Of a stretch of 64,000 nt of DNA, positions 41,923-50,864 are shown in pieces. How positions within the stretch are numbered: position 1 is the stretch's first letter; the number at the start of each line of letters is the position of its first letter. Position numbers and translations under genes: made by a program. The DNA comes from Sphingomonadales bacterium (GTDB taxonomy: Bacteria; Pseudomonadota; Alphaproteobacteria; Sphingomonadales; Sphingomonadaceae), in NCBI GenBank assembly GCA_016714795.1, contig JADKCA010000004.1:248001-312000 (forward strand), read 5' to 3'. The notes under the pieces are model-generated. The model worked only from the letters and a program-made list of their open reading frames with translations. It was not told where the DNA came from and searched no databases.

Positions 41923-42702
41923 TCACCGCGCGGTCATGCCGCCATCCACCACCATTTCGCTGCCGGTCATGAACCCCGCGCGATCAGAGGCAAGATAGGC
42001 AATCGCGTTGGCCACATCCACCGCTTCGCCGAAATGGCCCAGCGGGTGCATTTGCGACAATTGGTCTCGCGTTTCATTGTCGCCCGCCCCGCCCGCCTGC
42101 GCAAAATCATGGACGAGACCGCGGCCCATATCGGTTTCGATGATGCCGGGATGGACCGAATTGACACGGATGCGCGCCGCCGCCAGCTCGATCGCCGCGC
42201 CCTTGGTGAGCAGCTTCACCGCGCCCTTGGACGCATTATAGGCGCTCACCAGCGCCGATCCGCGCAGGCCCGCCACCGAAGAGAGGTTGATGATCGAAGC
42301 GCCGCCGCGCCATCTGGGCGCGCGCTCTGCGAGCAACGGAATCGCGTGCTTCATGCCCAGAAATACGCCCTCCACATTGACCTGCTGGACAAAGCGGAAT
42401 TCCTCCAGCGTGGTTTCGGTGATCGGCTTGGCCAGGAACACGCCGGCATTGTTGACGAGAATGTCGAGCCCGCCCGCTTCAGCGCGGATGAAGGCCATCG
42501 TCTCCACCCAATCCTCTTCCTTGGTCACATCCTGCCTGTGCGCGATGCCGCCCAGTTCAGCGGCCAGATCCTGCGTGTCGGCCAGATCGGTCAGCACCAC
42601 CTTCGCGCCCGCTGCCGCCAGCGCCCGCGCCGTCGCTTCGCCAATGCCGCGTGAAGCCCCCGTGACCAGCGCAACGCGCCCATCCAGTTCACCTGCCATC
42701 AT
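41923..42702 (-). CDS. Short-chain dehydrogenase/reductase
   Basis: This 259-residue classical SDR has the cofactor motif TGASRGIGEA at residues 14-23, NNAG near residue 88, the catalytic Ser region INLSSVAG, and Y-x3-K as YNASKGA near 156. The C-terminus has DGGMTAR. It probably uses NAD(H), given the Asp after the second beta strand (LTDLAD), but the substrate is unknown. It is not coupled to neighbours and sits between glcB and tRNA-Ala. Confidence 0.9.
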   Translation of the reverse strand: MMAGELDGRVALVTGASRGIGEATARALAAAGAKVVLTDLADTQDLAAELGGIAHRQDVTKEEDWVETMAFIRAEAGGLDILVNNAGVFLAKPITETTLEEFRFVQQVNVEGVFLGMKHAIPLLAERAPRWRGGASIINLSSVAGLRGSALVSAYNASKGAVKLLTKGAAIELAAARIRVNSVHPGIIETDMGRGLVHDFAQAGGAGDNETRDQLSQMHPLGHFGEAVDVANAIAYLASDRAGFMTGSEMVVDGGMTAR

Positions 42703-42841
42703 TCTCTCCTGCGTCAGTTCCCAAGCAAGCTAGGCAGAGTGGTCACGCGTGACAAGACGCTGATTCTCCATTGCAAGGCGTGCAGCGGGGCGCTAAGGGA
42801 GCGCGCATCGCGGCGCTTCATGCCCGCAGATGACCGGGTGC

Positions 42842-42917
<76 letters not shown>

Positions 42918-43083
42918 TCCGTGTTGTGCAATATATTGAAATTGCGCTGGGAGAGACAAGAGTCGCTTGCAGCACATCAATGCGGGAAGCCTTGCCGGGT
43001 GGGGGTGAACGCCAGCTGCGATGATCGCGCACCGGCTCGTCTCGGGCTTTTCAGGGCTCGCACTCCGGCGCATTGGGGCATTC

Positions 43084-43833
43084 CTAAATCACTCTGATCA
43101 CGGCCCCTATCGCGGACACAGCAATCAGGGCCACAACCATCATCCGCCATTGCGATTCCGGAACTCTGCCAAAGAAGCGGGTGCCCAGTGCGTTTCCGCC
43201 TGCGAGAGCGGGGAAGCAGGCCAGCGCCAGTGCGGCCAATGGCCAGTCAAGTTTGCCAAGCGCCAGTGCGATGAGGGCCACCGCCAAAGGTGCCCAGAAG
43301 AAGATCACGATCATGGCATCGCGCGTCACTGTCGCCGGAACCCCCTTGCGCACGAAATAATAGATGACCGGCGGTCCGGGGATGGCAGCAAAGGCGCCGA
43401 GGAAGCCGGTCAACAGGCCTGTGAGAATGGCAGGCCCTTTGCCTTGCGGGGGAAGCGGCGCGCGCGGGGCGATCATCACGATGAAAGCCAGCAGTGCAAT
43501 CGCGGCAATGGCGATCCGGGCGATATTTTCAGGCGTATTGAACAGCAGCAACAACCCGAGCGGAGTCGCGGCGATGGTTGCCGTGGTGATCGTCACGATC
43601 AGCGGACGATCCACGGTGCGCCATGCGGCGCGATATCCCATCAACCCTGCCAGACAGCCAATCAGCACGGCCAGCAGCACGGTGCGTTCAGGCGCCAGGA
43701 TCAAATTGACCAGCGGCACCAGCACCACCGCCAGACCCACGCCCGTCAGTCCTCGCACAAAGCCCGCGACGAACACAAAGCCGCAGATCGCGGCAAGCTG
43801 GAAAGGCGTGATGCCCGTCAAGGTTTCGATCAC
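43084..43833 (-). CDS. TauE/SafE-family permease
   Basis: A GTG start at 43833 (GTGA overlap with the HupE-like gene) gives a 249-residue protein; an ATG eight codons upstream is possible. About eight hydrophobic helices are visible. The repeated GLTGVGLAVVLVPLVNLI and GFLGAFAAIPGPPVIYYFV segments have the glycine/proline pattern of TauE/SafE. Family members move sulphite, sulphoacetate or other anions. It is the last gene of the nine-gene DUF3604 operon, so it may export a product such as an inorganic or organic anion released by that pathway. This is inference. Confidence 0.82.
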   Translation of the reverse strand: MIETLTGITPFQLAAICGFVFVAGFVRGLTGVGLAVVLVPLVNLILAPERTVLLAVLIGCLAGLMGYRAAWRTVDRPLIVTITTATIAATPLGLLLLFNTPENIARIAIAAIALLAFIVMIAPRAPLPPQGKGPAILTGLLTGFLGAFAAIPGPPVIYYFVRKGVPATVTRDAMIVIFFWAPLAVALIALALGKLDWPLAALALACFPALAGGNALGTRFFGRVPESQWRMMVVALIAVSAIGAVIRVI

Positions 43834-44813
43834 AGCAGAACCCTTTCCAGCAGCCACATCGAGGCGACGGTGCCGATGGCATAGCTGGAGGCGCGGATTG
43901 CAGGCTGTGTCCAGCCGGGGCGCATGTTCCGCAAACCCCAGAGCAGTGCAAGCGTTGCCGCGACGATCAGCAACTGCCCGGTTTCAACGCCCAGATTGAA
44001 GGTGAGCAGCGCGGTCGGCACATCGCTTTCAGGCAGGCCAATCTCCTTCAAAGCCCCCGCAAAGCCGAAACCGTGGAGCAGGCCGAACAGGAAGGCGACC
44101 ACCCAGGGCACGCGTTCGGACAGGCGCAGTTCGCCGTCCTTCTTCTTCACAATCTCCACTGCGAGGAAGATGATGGAGAGTGCGATGATCGCTTCCACCG
44201 GACGTTGCGGCAGGCCAAGAAAGCCGAGCGTTGTGCCTATCAGCGTGATCGAGTGGGCGACAGTGAAGGCCGTCACCGCAATCGCGATCGTGCGAAAGCC
44301 GGTCAGCAGCAGCACCAGCGAGACGACGAACAGCAGATGGTCGTAGCCAAAGACGATATGTTCAACGCCAATCACGAAATAGGTGCGCGCGACTTGCCAT
44401 GCGTCGGGCCTGGCGGCGATTTCGACGGAAGGGGCGGACGCGGTCAGCCGAAGCGCTTGTACCGGACGGCCCAGCGGCGCGACGCGCACCAGCACATCGG
44501 TTTGCGCAGCCGAGAAGTTGGAAAGGCCGATGGTGCGCCCCGCGACCGCTTCTGCACAAGTGACGGCGAAGGTGGAGATCATCGCCATCTCGCCCAAGAC
44601 GCGCTGTGGTTCGCCTTTCGCGGTGCAGCCCTTGGGCAGGATCGGCTGGGTGGCGGGCGTCACCCCGCCGCGCATCGGGGCTTTCCAGACGAGGCTCCAG
44701 TCTGCCGCTGTCTTCTGCGTGAACTCCAGATAGCCGGGGCGCAGTTCATCGGCGCGGGCCGGTTGCGCGAGCAGGAGCAGCGTTGCCAGCGTCAGCCAGA
44801 CCAAGCGGATCAC
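43830..44813 (-). CDS. HupE/UreJ_2-family membrane protein
   Basis: The 327-residue protein starts with a signal peptide (ending near residue 21), then an exported domain of about 130 residues. A HupE/UreJ-type membrane domain with six or seven helices follows. Characteristic stretches are FVIGVEHIVFGYDHLLFVVS, VAHSITLIG and LLHGFGFAGAL with the histidines that bind nickel or cobalt in classical HupE. The exported domain distinguishes the UreJ_2 type, for which transport is unproven. It overlaps the parvulin and the TauE genes by four bases each. It could supply metal to the exported DUF3604 proteins; this is a hypothesis. Confidence 0.83.
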   Translation of the reverse strand: MIRLVWLTLATLLLLAQPARADELRPGYLEFTQKTAADWSLVWKAPMRGGVTPATQPILPKGCTAKGEPQRVLGEMAMISTFAVTCAEAVAGRTIGLSNFSAAQTDVLVRVAPLGRPVQALRLTASAPSVEIAARPDAWQVARTYFVIGVEHIVFGYDHLLFVVSLVLLLTGFRTIAIAVTAFTVAHSITLIGTTLGFLGLPQRPVEAIIALSIIFLAVEIVKKKDGELRLSERVPWVVAFLFGLLHGFGFAGALKEIGLPESDVPTALLTFNLGVETGQLLIVAATLALLWGLRNMRPGWTQPAIRASSYAIGTVASMWLLERVLL

Positions 44814-45649
44814 GGCTTGGCGATCTTGATGGTATAGCTGTCGAGCAGCGCCTGATAGGCCTTGGCCTCGCGCGCCTTCACCGTTTGTGCGCGCCAGTCA
44901 TTTTCAAGGCGTTGCCGCACATCAGCGAGTTTGGGCTTTGTGCTCGCTTGTACTGACCGGATGCGGATGAGATGAAGGCCGAAGCCTGACGAGACGGGGC
45001 CAGTCCATGCCCCCGGCTTGAGCCCTGCAAGTGCTGCGGCGAAGTCATCGCCAAAATCCGCAGCAATCCGTGCGCGATCCACGTTTTCCGGGCTGCGCGG
45101 CAGAGAAATGGCATCGCCCAGCTTTTGCCAGTCTGCGCCGGTGCCCAGCGCAGCCAGCATCTGTGTTGCGCGGGTGCGGGCAGCGGCTTCATCCTGTGCG
45201 GCCAGATAGATCTGATCAAAGCTGGTGCGCGCGTCTGCCGCATAGACCTGCGGGTTCTTGTCGAGCATGGCCTGCAACGTCGCATCACCGGGCTCTTCAT
45301 TCTCCAGCTCCGAACTGGCGAGGAACTCCATCTTGGAGCGGATGCGGCGGCGGATGATCGTGTCATCCTGATCCAGCCCCAGCCGCATCCCTTCGCGGTA
45401 ATAGACCTCTTCCTTCACATGATCACGGATCAACCCGTCAATCTCGGCCTGTGTCGGGGGGCGTTGCCATGTCTGCGCCCAGCTTGCCGCCAGCCGCTCG
45501 ACCTGCGCTTCGGTGATGGTGATCGTCCGGCTTTCCGGGTCCACTGAATCGCCACGCCACGCGAAAAACAGGAAGAGCGCCAGCCCCGCCAGCAGAAAGT
45601 GAACCAGTGGCTCCTTCAAGGCCGCGCGCAAATAGTCCCGCAAATCCAT
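44810..45649 (-). CDS. Membrane-anchored parvulin-type peptidylprolyl isomerase
   Basis: The 279-residue protein has one N-terminal membrane helix near residues 16-31. A SurA/PrsA-like helical region follows (VERLAASWAQTWQRPPTQAEIDGLIRDHVKEEVYYREG, described in parts), then a PPIC parvulin domain ending in SGFGLHLIRI near 230-239. It would help fold exported proteins at the periplasmic face. It lies six bases after the last DUF3604 gene and overlaps the HupE-like gene by four bases, so its clients may be the four DUF3604 proteins and the exported domain of the next protein. Confidence 0.87.
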   Translation of the reverse strand: MDLRDYLRAALKEPLVHFLLAGLALFLFFAWRGDSVDPESRTITITEAQVERLAASWAQTWQRPPTQAEIDGLIRDHVKEEVYYREGMRLGLDQDDTIIRRRIRSKMEFLASSELENEEPGDATLQAMLDKNPQVYAADARTSFDQIYLAAQDEAAARTRATQMLAALGTGADWQKLGDAISLPRSPENVDRARIAADFGDDFAAALAGLKPGAWTGPVSSGFGLHLIRIRSVQASTKPKLADVRQRLENDWRAQTVKAREAKAYQALLDSYTIKIAKP

Positions 45650-45655
45650 GCTCCT

Positions 45656-47539
45656 CTATCGCGATCCGACCCAGATGGGAGACCCATAGCCGCGCTCCTG
45701 ATGAACCAGCCGGGCGTTCTTTGGCAAGGCGCGCGGGCCGATTTGCACCATGTCATAGGCCAGCCAGGTTGGCGTCGGGATTTCGAGCACGCGGGCGTAA
45801 TAAAAGGCGCGTTCACCGGCGCGGTGTGTCGGATCGCGCCAATAGGCGGAGAGGACCGGCGAACCGATGCTGTTGGTGTAGACGGCACCCTTCACGGTGT
45901 TGCCAACAGAAGGCAGCTTGCCGCCTTTGCCCGGCTTGCGATTGCCGCTCCACGCCACGTCAAACACCCGCTCCTGCGTCTTGCCACTCGCATCGATCCA
46001 CCCCTTGACGATCTGGATGCGATCGAGGTTCGCGCCGTCCGGATCGCGCATCGCTTCGACAAGGAAGCCGGGAGTTGCACCGCCTCCCGTCAGGTCTGAA
46101 CCCATCGGTACGCCCTTGGCATAAGCGACACGCGCCAGATCGGGTGCGTCCTTGTCGGCAGGGGTGAAATTCCAGCTGGCGAACATCCGCAGCCGGAGAC
46201 GCGTTCCGGTGGTGGCAAAGACTTCGCGGCGCATCATCGCGTCGAAAATCTCTTCGCGGGTGTTGCCGCGCGCCCAGACGCCAACCAGACCGGAAGCCAG
46301 CGACTCATAGCCGAACTGGCGGGTGCCATCGACCTTGTTGAACGCGACGATGATCGCCTCGTCATAGCGGACATCGCCACTGCCCGGCTCCATCGGCGAG
46401 ACCTTGCCGAAGAAATTATCCTCCGCCGTTCCAGCGAGGCTGGTGTGGCTGTCTGATGATCCGATCATGCCGAACTTGAACGGATTGACGCCCAGTTTGG
46501 CCTCATAAGCCAGCCCGCGCTGAAGCGCGGCACGGGCATATTCGCGCGGCAGCATGTCGGGCGTCTTGAGCGCAGAGCCGAAATTGCCGCGATCCCAGCG
46601 ATAATAATCCGCAAACTCGTCGCGCGTGGAGAGCAAGGGATGCGTCTCTGCATCGCCTTTGATCTGGGTCACTTCGTACAGCGGTTCCCAGCGCTGGCGA
46701 CGGCGGGCATAGTCGGCGGAGAGCGGAGCGCCTGCAAAGGTCACGTCATCAAACATCTTGCCGTTGGAGAGATTGCCATTGTGCGGGATGGCCAGCGCTC
46801 GCCCGCCGGTGGAATGCTCATACGCCTCCAGATAGTCCCAAAGAGTCTCCGGATTGTCGCCTTCATTGGCTGAAAAGGGCAGGGTCTTGTTCGCCCGCTC
46901 TGCCCCGTCGCGGAACACGACCACACGGTGCAAATTGTTCCGCCCCGGCGCGGAGGTATATTCATAGCCGATCAACGCGGTGAATTTTCCGGGGTCATTA
47001 TGGCGTTCGGCGGCAGCGGTAATGCGCTCCCAGATCGGTTGCCGGATGGCCGCCTGATGCAGCACAGGTCTGCCTGCGCCGCGTTCCGAACTGTAGAGCT
47101 TATAGGCCCCCGCAAAGTCCCCCGCAGCCACCAGAGCGATCAAGCGCTTGCCCATCGGATCACCCAGCGCCATCGGATCACGGGTGGCGACCATCGGTCC
47201 CAGCCCCATCGATTCGGCATGATCCGCCACCACCAGAAAATCGAGCGGGCGACGCAGCCGCGCTTGGTGGCCCAGCGACGCGGTGACGGTCTCGCCGCGC
47301 GCAAAACGATATGCCGCATCGGGGCCAAGGCGATTGCTGAGCATGCCCGCATCCACGCTGTAACTGGTGTGGAGATGGGTATCGCCGAAATAGACGCGAT
47401 CCGGATAATCGGCGTTCAGGTTGGGCGAATATTCGCGTGCGGGTTTGGGCGCTTTGGGAGGAAGGCCGTGCTGCGCAGCCACGGTTGTGGTGAGCAATAC
47501 GGCAATAGCCCCGCCGATCAGCCAATGCGCCTTCTTCAT
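45656..47539 (-). CDS. DUF3604 exported protein, copy 1 (PHP-like metallohydrolase)
   Basis: The ATG at 47539 overlaps the previous copy's stop by one base (TGATG) and gives 627 residues with a signal peptide ending near residue 22. The PHP-type metal motifs are GDTHLHT (residues 52-58) and FLVVADHAES. Later family segments are IPHNGNLSNGKMF, EVTQIKGDAETHPLLS, IGSSDSHTSLAG and RREVFATTGTRL. The C-terminal domain contains ARVLEIPTPTWLAYD and ends ER-GYGSPIWV. The full set of metal-ligand-like His/Asp residues makes it a likely metal-dependent hydrolase. The substrate and reaction are unknown. It is directly followed by the parvulin gene. Confidence 0.88.
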   Translation of the reverse strand: MKKAHWLIGGAIAVLLTTTVAAQHGLPPKAPKPAREYSPNLNADYPDRVYFGDTHLHTSYSVDAGMLSNRLGPDAAYRFARGETVTASLGHQARLRRPLDFLVVADHAESMGLGPMVATRDPMALGDPMGKRLIALVAAGDFAGAYKLYSSERGAGRPVLHQAAIRQPIWERITAAAERHNDPGKFTALIGYEYTSAPGRNNLHRVVVFRDGAERANKTLPFSANEGDNPETLWDYLEAYEHSTGGRALAIPHNGNLSNGKMFDDVTFAGAPLSADYARRRQRWEPLYEVTQIKGDAETHPLLSTRDEFADYYRWDRGNFGSALKTPDMLPREYARAALQRGLAYEAKLGVNPFKFGMIGSSDSHTSLAGTAEDNFFGKVSPMEPGSGDVRYDEAIIVAFNKVDGTRQFGYESLASGLVGVWARGNTREEIFDAMMRREVFATTGTRLRLRMFASWNFTPADKDAPDLARVAYAKGVPMGSDLTGGGATPGFLVEAMRDPDGANLDRIQIVKGWIDASGKTQERVFDVAWSGNRKPGKGGKLPSVGNTVKGAVYTNSIGSPVLSAYWRDPTHRAGERAFYYARVLEIPTPTWLAYDMVQIGPRALPKNARLVHQERGYGSPIWVGSR

Positions 47540-49428
47540 CAACGCACCCAAATCGGCGAGGTGTAAGCGCGCTCCTGATCCTTCAACTTTGCGCCTGCGG
47601 GCGGCTTCATCTTGAAGCGCACAGCATCATAGGCGGTCCAGCGCGGCGTCGGAATTTCGAGCACGCGGGCGTAGTAGAATGCCTTTTGTCCTGTCTTATA
47701 ATCCGGATCGCGCCACACGGTGCGCAGTTCGGGCGCGCCGATGCTGTTGGTGTAACTGGCTGTTGCCAGATTGACGGTATCGCCCACAGGGGTGAGCTTG
47801 CCCTTTACGAGTCTGCGCTGTTTGGGCGCGCTCCACACCACGTCGTAGATTTTCTCCTGTGGTGCGCCCTTGGCATCCACCCAGCCCTTGACGATCTGCA
47901 CCCGGTCCAGATTGGCGCCCATCGGGTCTTTCTGCGCCTGCACGATGAAGCTTGGCGCGCCCTTGCCTAGGGCGAGATTGCCGCCCATCGGAACGCCCTT
48001 GGCATAAGCGGTTTTCACCCAATCTCCTGCGAAAATCGACGCCGCAAAATTCCAGCCGCCAAACATCCGCACCGCCATGCGCGGGCCGGTGGTGGCATAG
48101 ACTTCGCGCCGCATCATCGCGTCAAAAATCGCCTCGCGTGTGTTGGCGGTCGCCCAGACGGCAGCGAGTCCGCCGGCCAGATATTGATGCCCGATCCGCG
48201 ATTCCGCGATTCCGGGGTTGATGATGGTGTTGATCCGGTCTGGATTGGGTTCATCGTTCGAGAATTTGCCGAAGAAATTATCCTCGTCTGCGGTCGCAAG
48301 CCCGGTATGGGTATCGGTGGATCCGATCATGCCGAACGCAAAGGGGTTCACGCCCGTCCGCGCCTCGATCAGCAGCCCCCGCTTCAAGGCTTCGCGCGCA
48401 TATTCGCCGCCGAACATGTCCGGCTTTTTGAGTTGTGACAAAGGCGCATTGCCATTCTCCCAACCCGCATCGCCATAATCGGCGAATTCATCATTGCGAG
48501 AGAGATAGGGGTGGCTTTCGCTGTCGCCTTTGAACTGCGTCACTTCAACCACCGGTTCGCGCGCGGCGCGGCGGCGGGCCTGTTCTGCCGTCAGTGGCCC
48601 GCCATCGGGGCCGGTCAGCGCAAAGGCGATGCCGTTGGACAAATTGGCGTTGTGCGGGATAGCAAGCATCCGCCCGCCGCTCGCCTTTTCATAGGCCTCC
48701 ATGAAACTCCACAGCGGTTCCGGCCCCTTTGTGCCTTGTGACGGGAAGGGCAGAACTGTCCGCGCTTTGTCCGCTCCATCCCGGAAAATCACGTTGCGGT
48801 GGATCGAATTGCCCTTGATCTGAAGCGAAAATTCAAAGCCGTGAAGCGCGGTGAATTTCCCCGGCTCATTATAGCGCTCAACCGAGTCAATCTGAGCGTC
48901 CCAGATGCGGCGCGTCATCGCGGCGATGCGATCCGGCCTGATCAGGTCTTGCGGGATCTTGCCCGACTGGAAAGACGCAATGATTTCACGCGTGACGGCA
49001 TAGGCTTCTTTCCTGTCGCCATGGAGCATGTTGCGCCAGCGCTTGAGCACCGGATCGGCCAGATCAGCTTCGGCGGTGTTATAGAGATCAGTCGTCACGC
49101 CAATCGCGTCGCTATGATCGGCGATCACCAGAAAATCGAGCGGGCGCGAGAGCTTGGCCGGAATGCCGCTTGAACTCATCACTTCCTCGCCGCGCGCAAA
49201 ACGCAGCGCCTCATTGGGCGAGAGGCGGTTGCCCGCGCCGAAAGCGTCGAAGCTGTTGGTGGTGTGAAGATGCGTATCGCCAAAGAGCGGACGCTCGGGA
49301 TAGGCGGAGGCGGCCACCGCATCAACCGGTTCGGCGGCCTGCGCCGGAGCATCGCCGCGCGGCATCGTCAGCGCCAAAGCGGCCAGCGCCAGACCGGCAC
49401 TCCCTGAGAATAACAGCGACTTCTTCAT
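47539..49428 (-). CDS. DUF3604 exported protein, copy 2
   Basis: The ATG at 49428 overlaps the DUF1254 gene by four bases and gives 629 residues with a signal peptide ending near residue 31 (PAQAAE). Motifs are GDTHLHT at residues 50-56, FLVIADHSDAIGV (Ser-Asp in place of Ala-Glu after the His), FEFSLQ where other copies have YEYTSQ, IPHNANLSNGIAF, EVTQFKGDSESHPYLS, IGSTDTHTGLAT and VYATTGPRMAV. It ends QERAYTSPIWV. The changes near the second motif and at the hydrophobic FEF segment suggest a slightly different substrate pocket from copies 1 and 4. Confidence 0.88.
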   Translation of the reverse strand: MKKSLLFSGSAGLALAALALTMPRGDAPAQAAEPVDAVAASAYPERPLFGDTHLHTTNSFDAFGAGNRLSPNEALRFARGEEVMSSSGIPAKLSRPLDFLVIADHSDAIGVTTDLYNTAEADLADPVLKRWRNMLHGDRKEAYAVTREIIASFQSGKIPQDLIRPDRIAAMTRRIWDAQIDSVERYNEPGKFTALHGFEFSLQIKGNSIHRNVIFRDGADKARTVLPFPSQGTKGPEPLWSFMEAYEKASGGRMLAIPHNANLSNGIAFALTGPDGGPLTAEQARRRAAREPVVEVTQFKGDSESHPYLSRNDEFADYGDAGWENGNAPLSQLKKPDMFGGEYAREALKRGLLIEARTGVNPFAFGMIGSTDTHTGLATADEDNFFGKFSNDEPNPDRINTIINPGIAESRIGHQYLAGGLAAVWATANTREAIFDAMMRREVYATTGPRMAVRMFGGWNFAASIFAGDWVKTAYAKGVPMGGNLALGKGAPSFIVQAQKDPMGANLDRVQIVKGWVDAKGAPQEKIYDVVWSAPKQRRLVKGKLTPVGDTVNLATASYTNSIGAPELRTVWRDPDYKTGQKAFYYARVLEIPTPRWTAYDAVRFKMKPPAGAKLKDQERAYTSPIWVR

Positions 49429-50864
49429 GGCATTTTCCTCACCACTGGCGGCACATAGCTCTGGTCGATCAGATCCTGCCCCGGCAGATAGGCGCGCAGG
49501 AACAGGTTGAACTTGCCCTTGGGCAAGGGTAGCCAATTGCCCATTAGGTTTTTCGCAGGCGCATCGGATTGCAGGTGAAGCGTCAGGCCGCCATCCTTGT
49601 CATATTTCATGTCGCGATCCACGCTGCCGCGTGAATATCGGCCCAACGGGTTGTCCACCAGATCGTATAGCTCGTCATAGACGACCAGCGACCAGAAGGT
49701 CTTGGCCTTGGGCAACTGCCCCGGCGCGAAGCGGATCGTGTAACGCCCCGCGCTGCCGTCGAGCAATTGCCCGTCGCCATCATGGTGCGCGCGCAGCTTC
49801 ACCACTTCCTCGATATGATGCTCCTGCATCCCCGACAGGCTTTGCGTGGCAGCGCGGGTGAGCAGGTCGTGCGTTTCCGCCGTGCGCCCCCACGCCTTGT
49901 TGCCATACGCCCAGTGATTGACGAACTTGGTGTTGCCGCCCGCGACCGAAACCTGCTTCAGGAACGCCAGCCCATTGACCATCGCGCGCTGCAGGCCCTT
50001 GCGCGTGGCAGGATCAAGCGCCGAAAAGTCGGATGACTGCCCCGGCCCCAGACCGACGCTCGCCATCATCGCCACAAATGCTGCATCCTTGGCGGGTGGC
50101 GGATTCTCCGTCATGCCGCGATTGAGGCTGGCGAAGAAGGGCAGCGCGCTTGTCGGCGGCGCGGGATCGATCACGTCGCGTTCGGTTTCGGGCGATGTGT
50201 CACCGCGCAACCATTTGGAGAGCGGTGTGATGGCCGCGCCGTCCTGCACCTTGTGCGATGCGGTCAGCGCCTTTCGGTCGAGGATCGCTGTGCGCAGCAG
50301 CAGAAGCCCGGTCGCGTTGGGCGCACGGATCACGGACTCGATCCCGGCAGGCTTTTCCCCCTGCCAGTCATGACCGACGAGCAAATGCTTGCCTGCCTTG
50401 CCGCCCGTCGCCCGCGTGCCGAGATAGGCGAAAATGTCCGAATACATCTCCATGAACTGGACGCTGTAATAGAGATCGGGCGAGGCGGGCACAGTCAGCA
50501 CCACCGGCTCCTTGCGCACGTCAAACCAGGCGGCTGAATAGAGCAGGTCGGGCGTCACTGAGCTGTGCAGCTTGTCTGTCGCATCCGAAGCACGGCGCGA
50601 ATGGAACCAGGTGTTGAGCGGCATATCCGCCTGACCGATGGGCTTCTCGATCATCCCATGGCGCGCGGCCAGATTCTTGACGACAGGGAAGCCGTAAATC
50701 ACCGCCTGCATCCCCACGGTATAGGCATAGGTCTCGCGCCAGTCGGCAGGCGCTTGCTGCGCGGCGGGAGGAGCCGTTTGCGCCACGACCGGCAGTGGTG
50801 CGGTGGCCATCAATGCCGCGCTGATGATCCATCTGCCCTTGTTCATTGTCGTTTTCCTGTTCAT
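49425..50864 (-). CDS. DUF1254/DUF1214 exported protein
   Basis: The ATG at 50864 gives an ATGA overlap with the preceding DUF3604 copy and 479 residues; MNKGRW six codons later could also start the signal peptide, which ends near residue 29. The N-terminal DUF1254 domain begins YAYTVGMQAVIYGFPVV, with DLLYSAAWFDVRKEPVVLTVP and YYSVQFMEMYSD. The C-terminal DUF1214 domain contains AKTFWSLVVYDELYDLVDN and GNWLPLPKGKFNLFLRAYLP. No enzymatic activity is established for this exported pair of domains. It sits between DUF3604 copies 3 and 2, so it works with them by context. Confidence 0.88.
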   Translation of the reverse strand: MNRKTTMNKGRWIISAALMATAPLPVVAQTAPPAAQQAPADWRETYAYTVGMQAVIYGFPVVKNLAARHGMIEKPIGQADMPLNTWFHSRRASDATDKLHSSVTPDLLYSAAWFDVRKEPVVLTVPASPDLYYSVQFMEMYSDIFAYLGTRATGGKAGKHLLVGHDWQGEKPAGIESVIRAPNATGLLLLRTAILDRKALTASHKVQDGAAITPLSKWLRGDTSPETERDVIDPAPPTSALPFFASLNRGMTENPPPAKDAAFVAMMASVGLGPGQSSDFSALDPATRKGLQRAMVNGLAFLKQVSVAGGNTKFVNHWAYGNKAWGRTAETHDLLTRAATQSLSGMQEHHIEEVVKLRAHHDGDGQLLDGSAGRYTIRFAPGQLPKAKTFWSLVVYDELYDLVDNPLGRYSRGSVDRDMKYDKDGGLTLHLQSDAPAKNLMGNWLPLPKGKFNLFLRAYLPGQDLIDQSYVPPVVRKMP

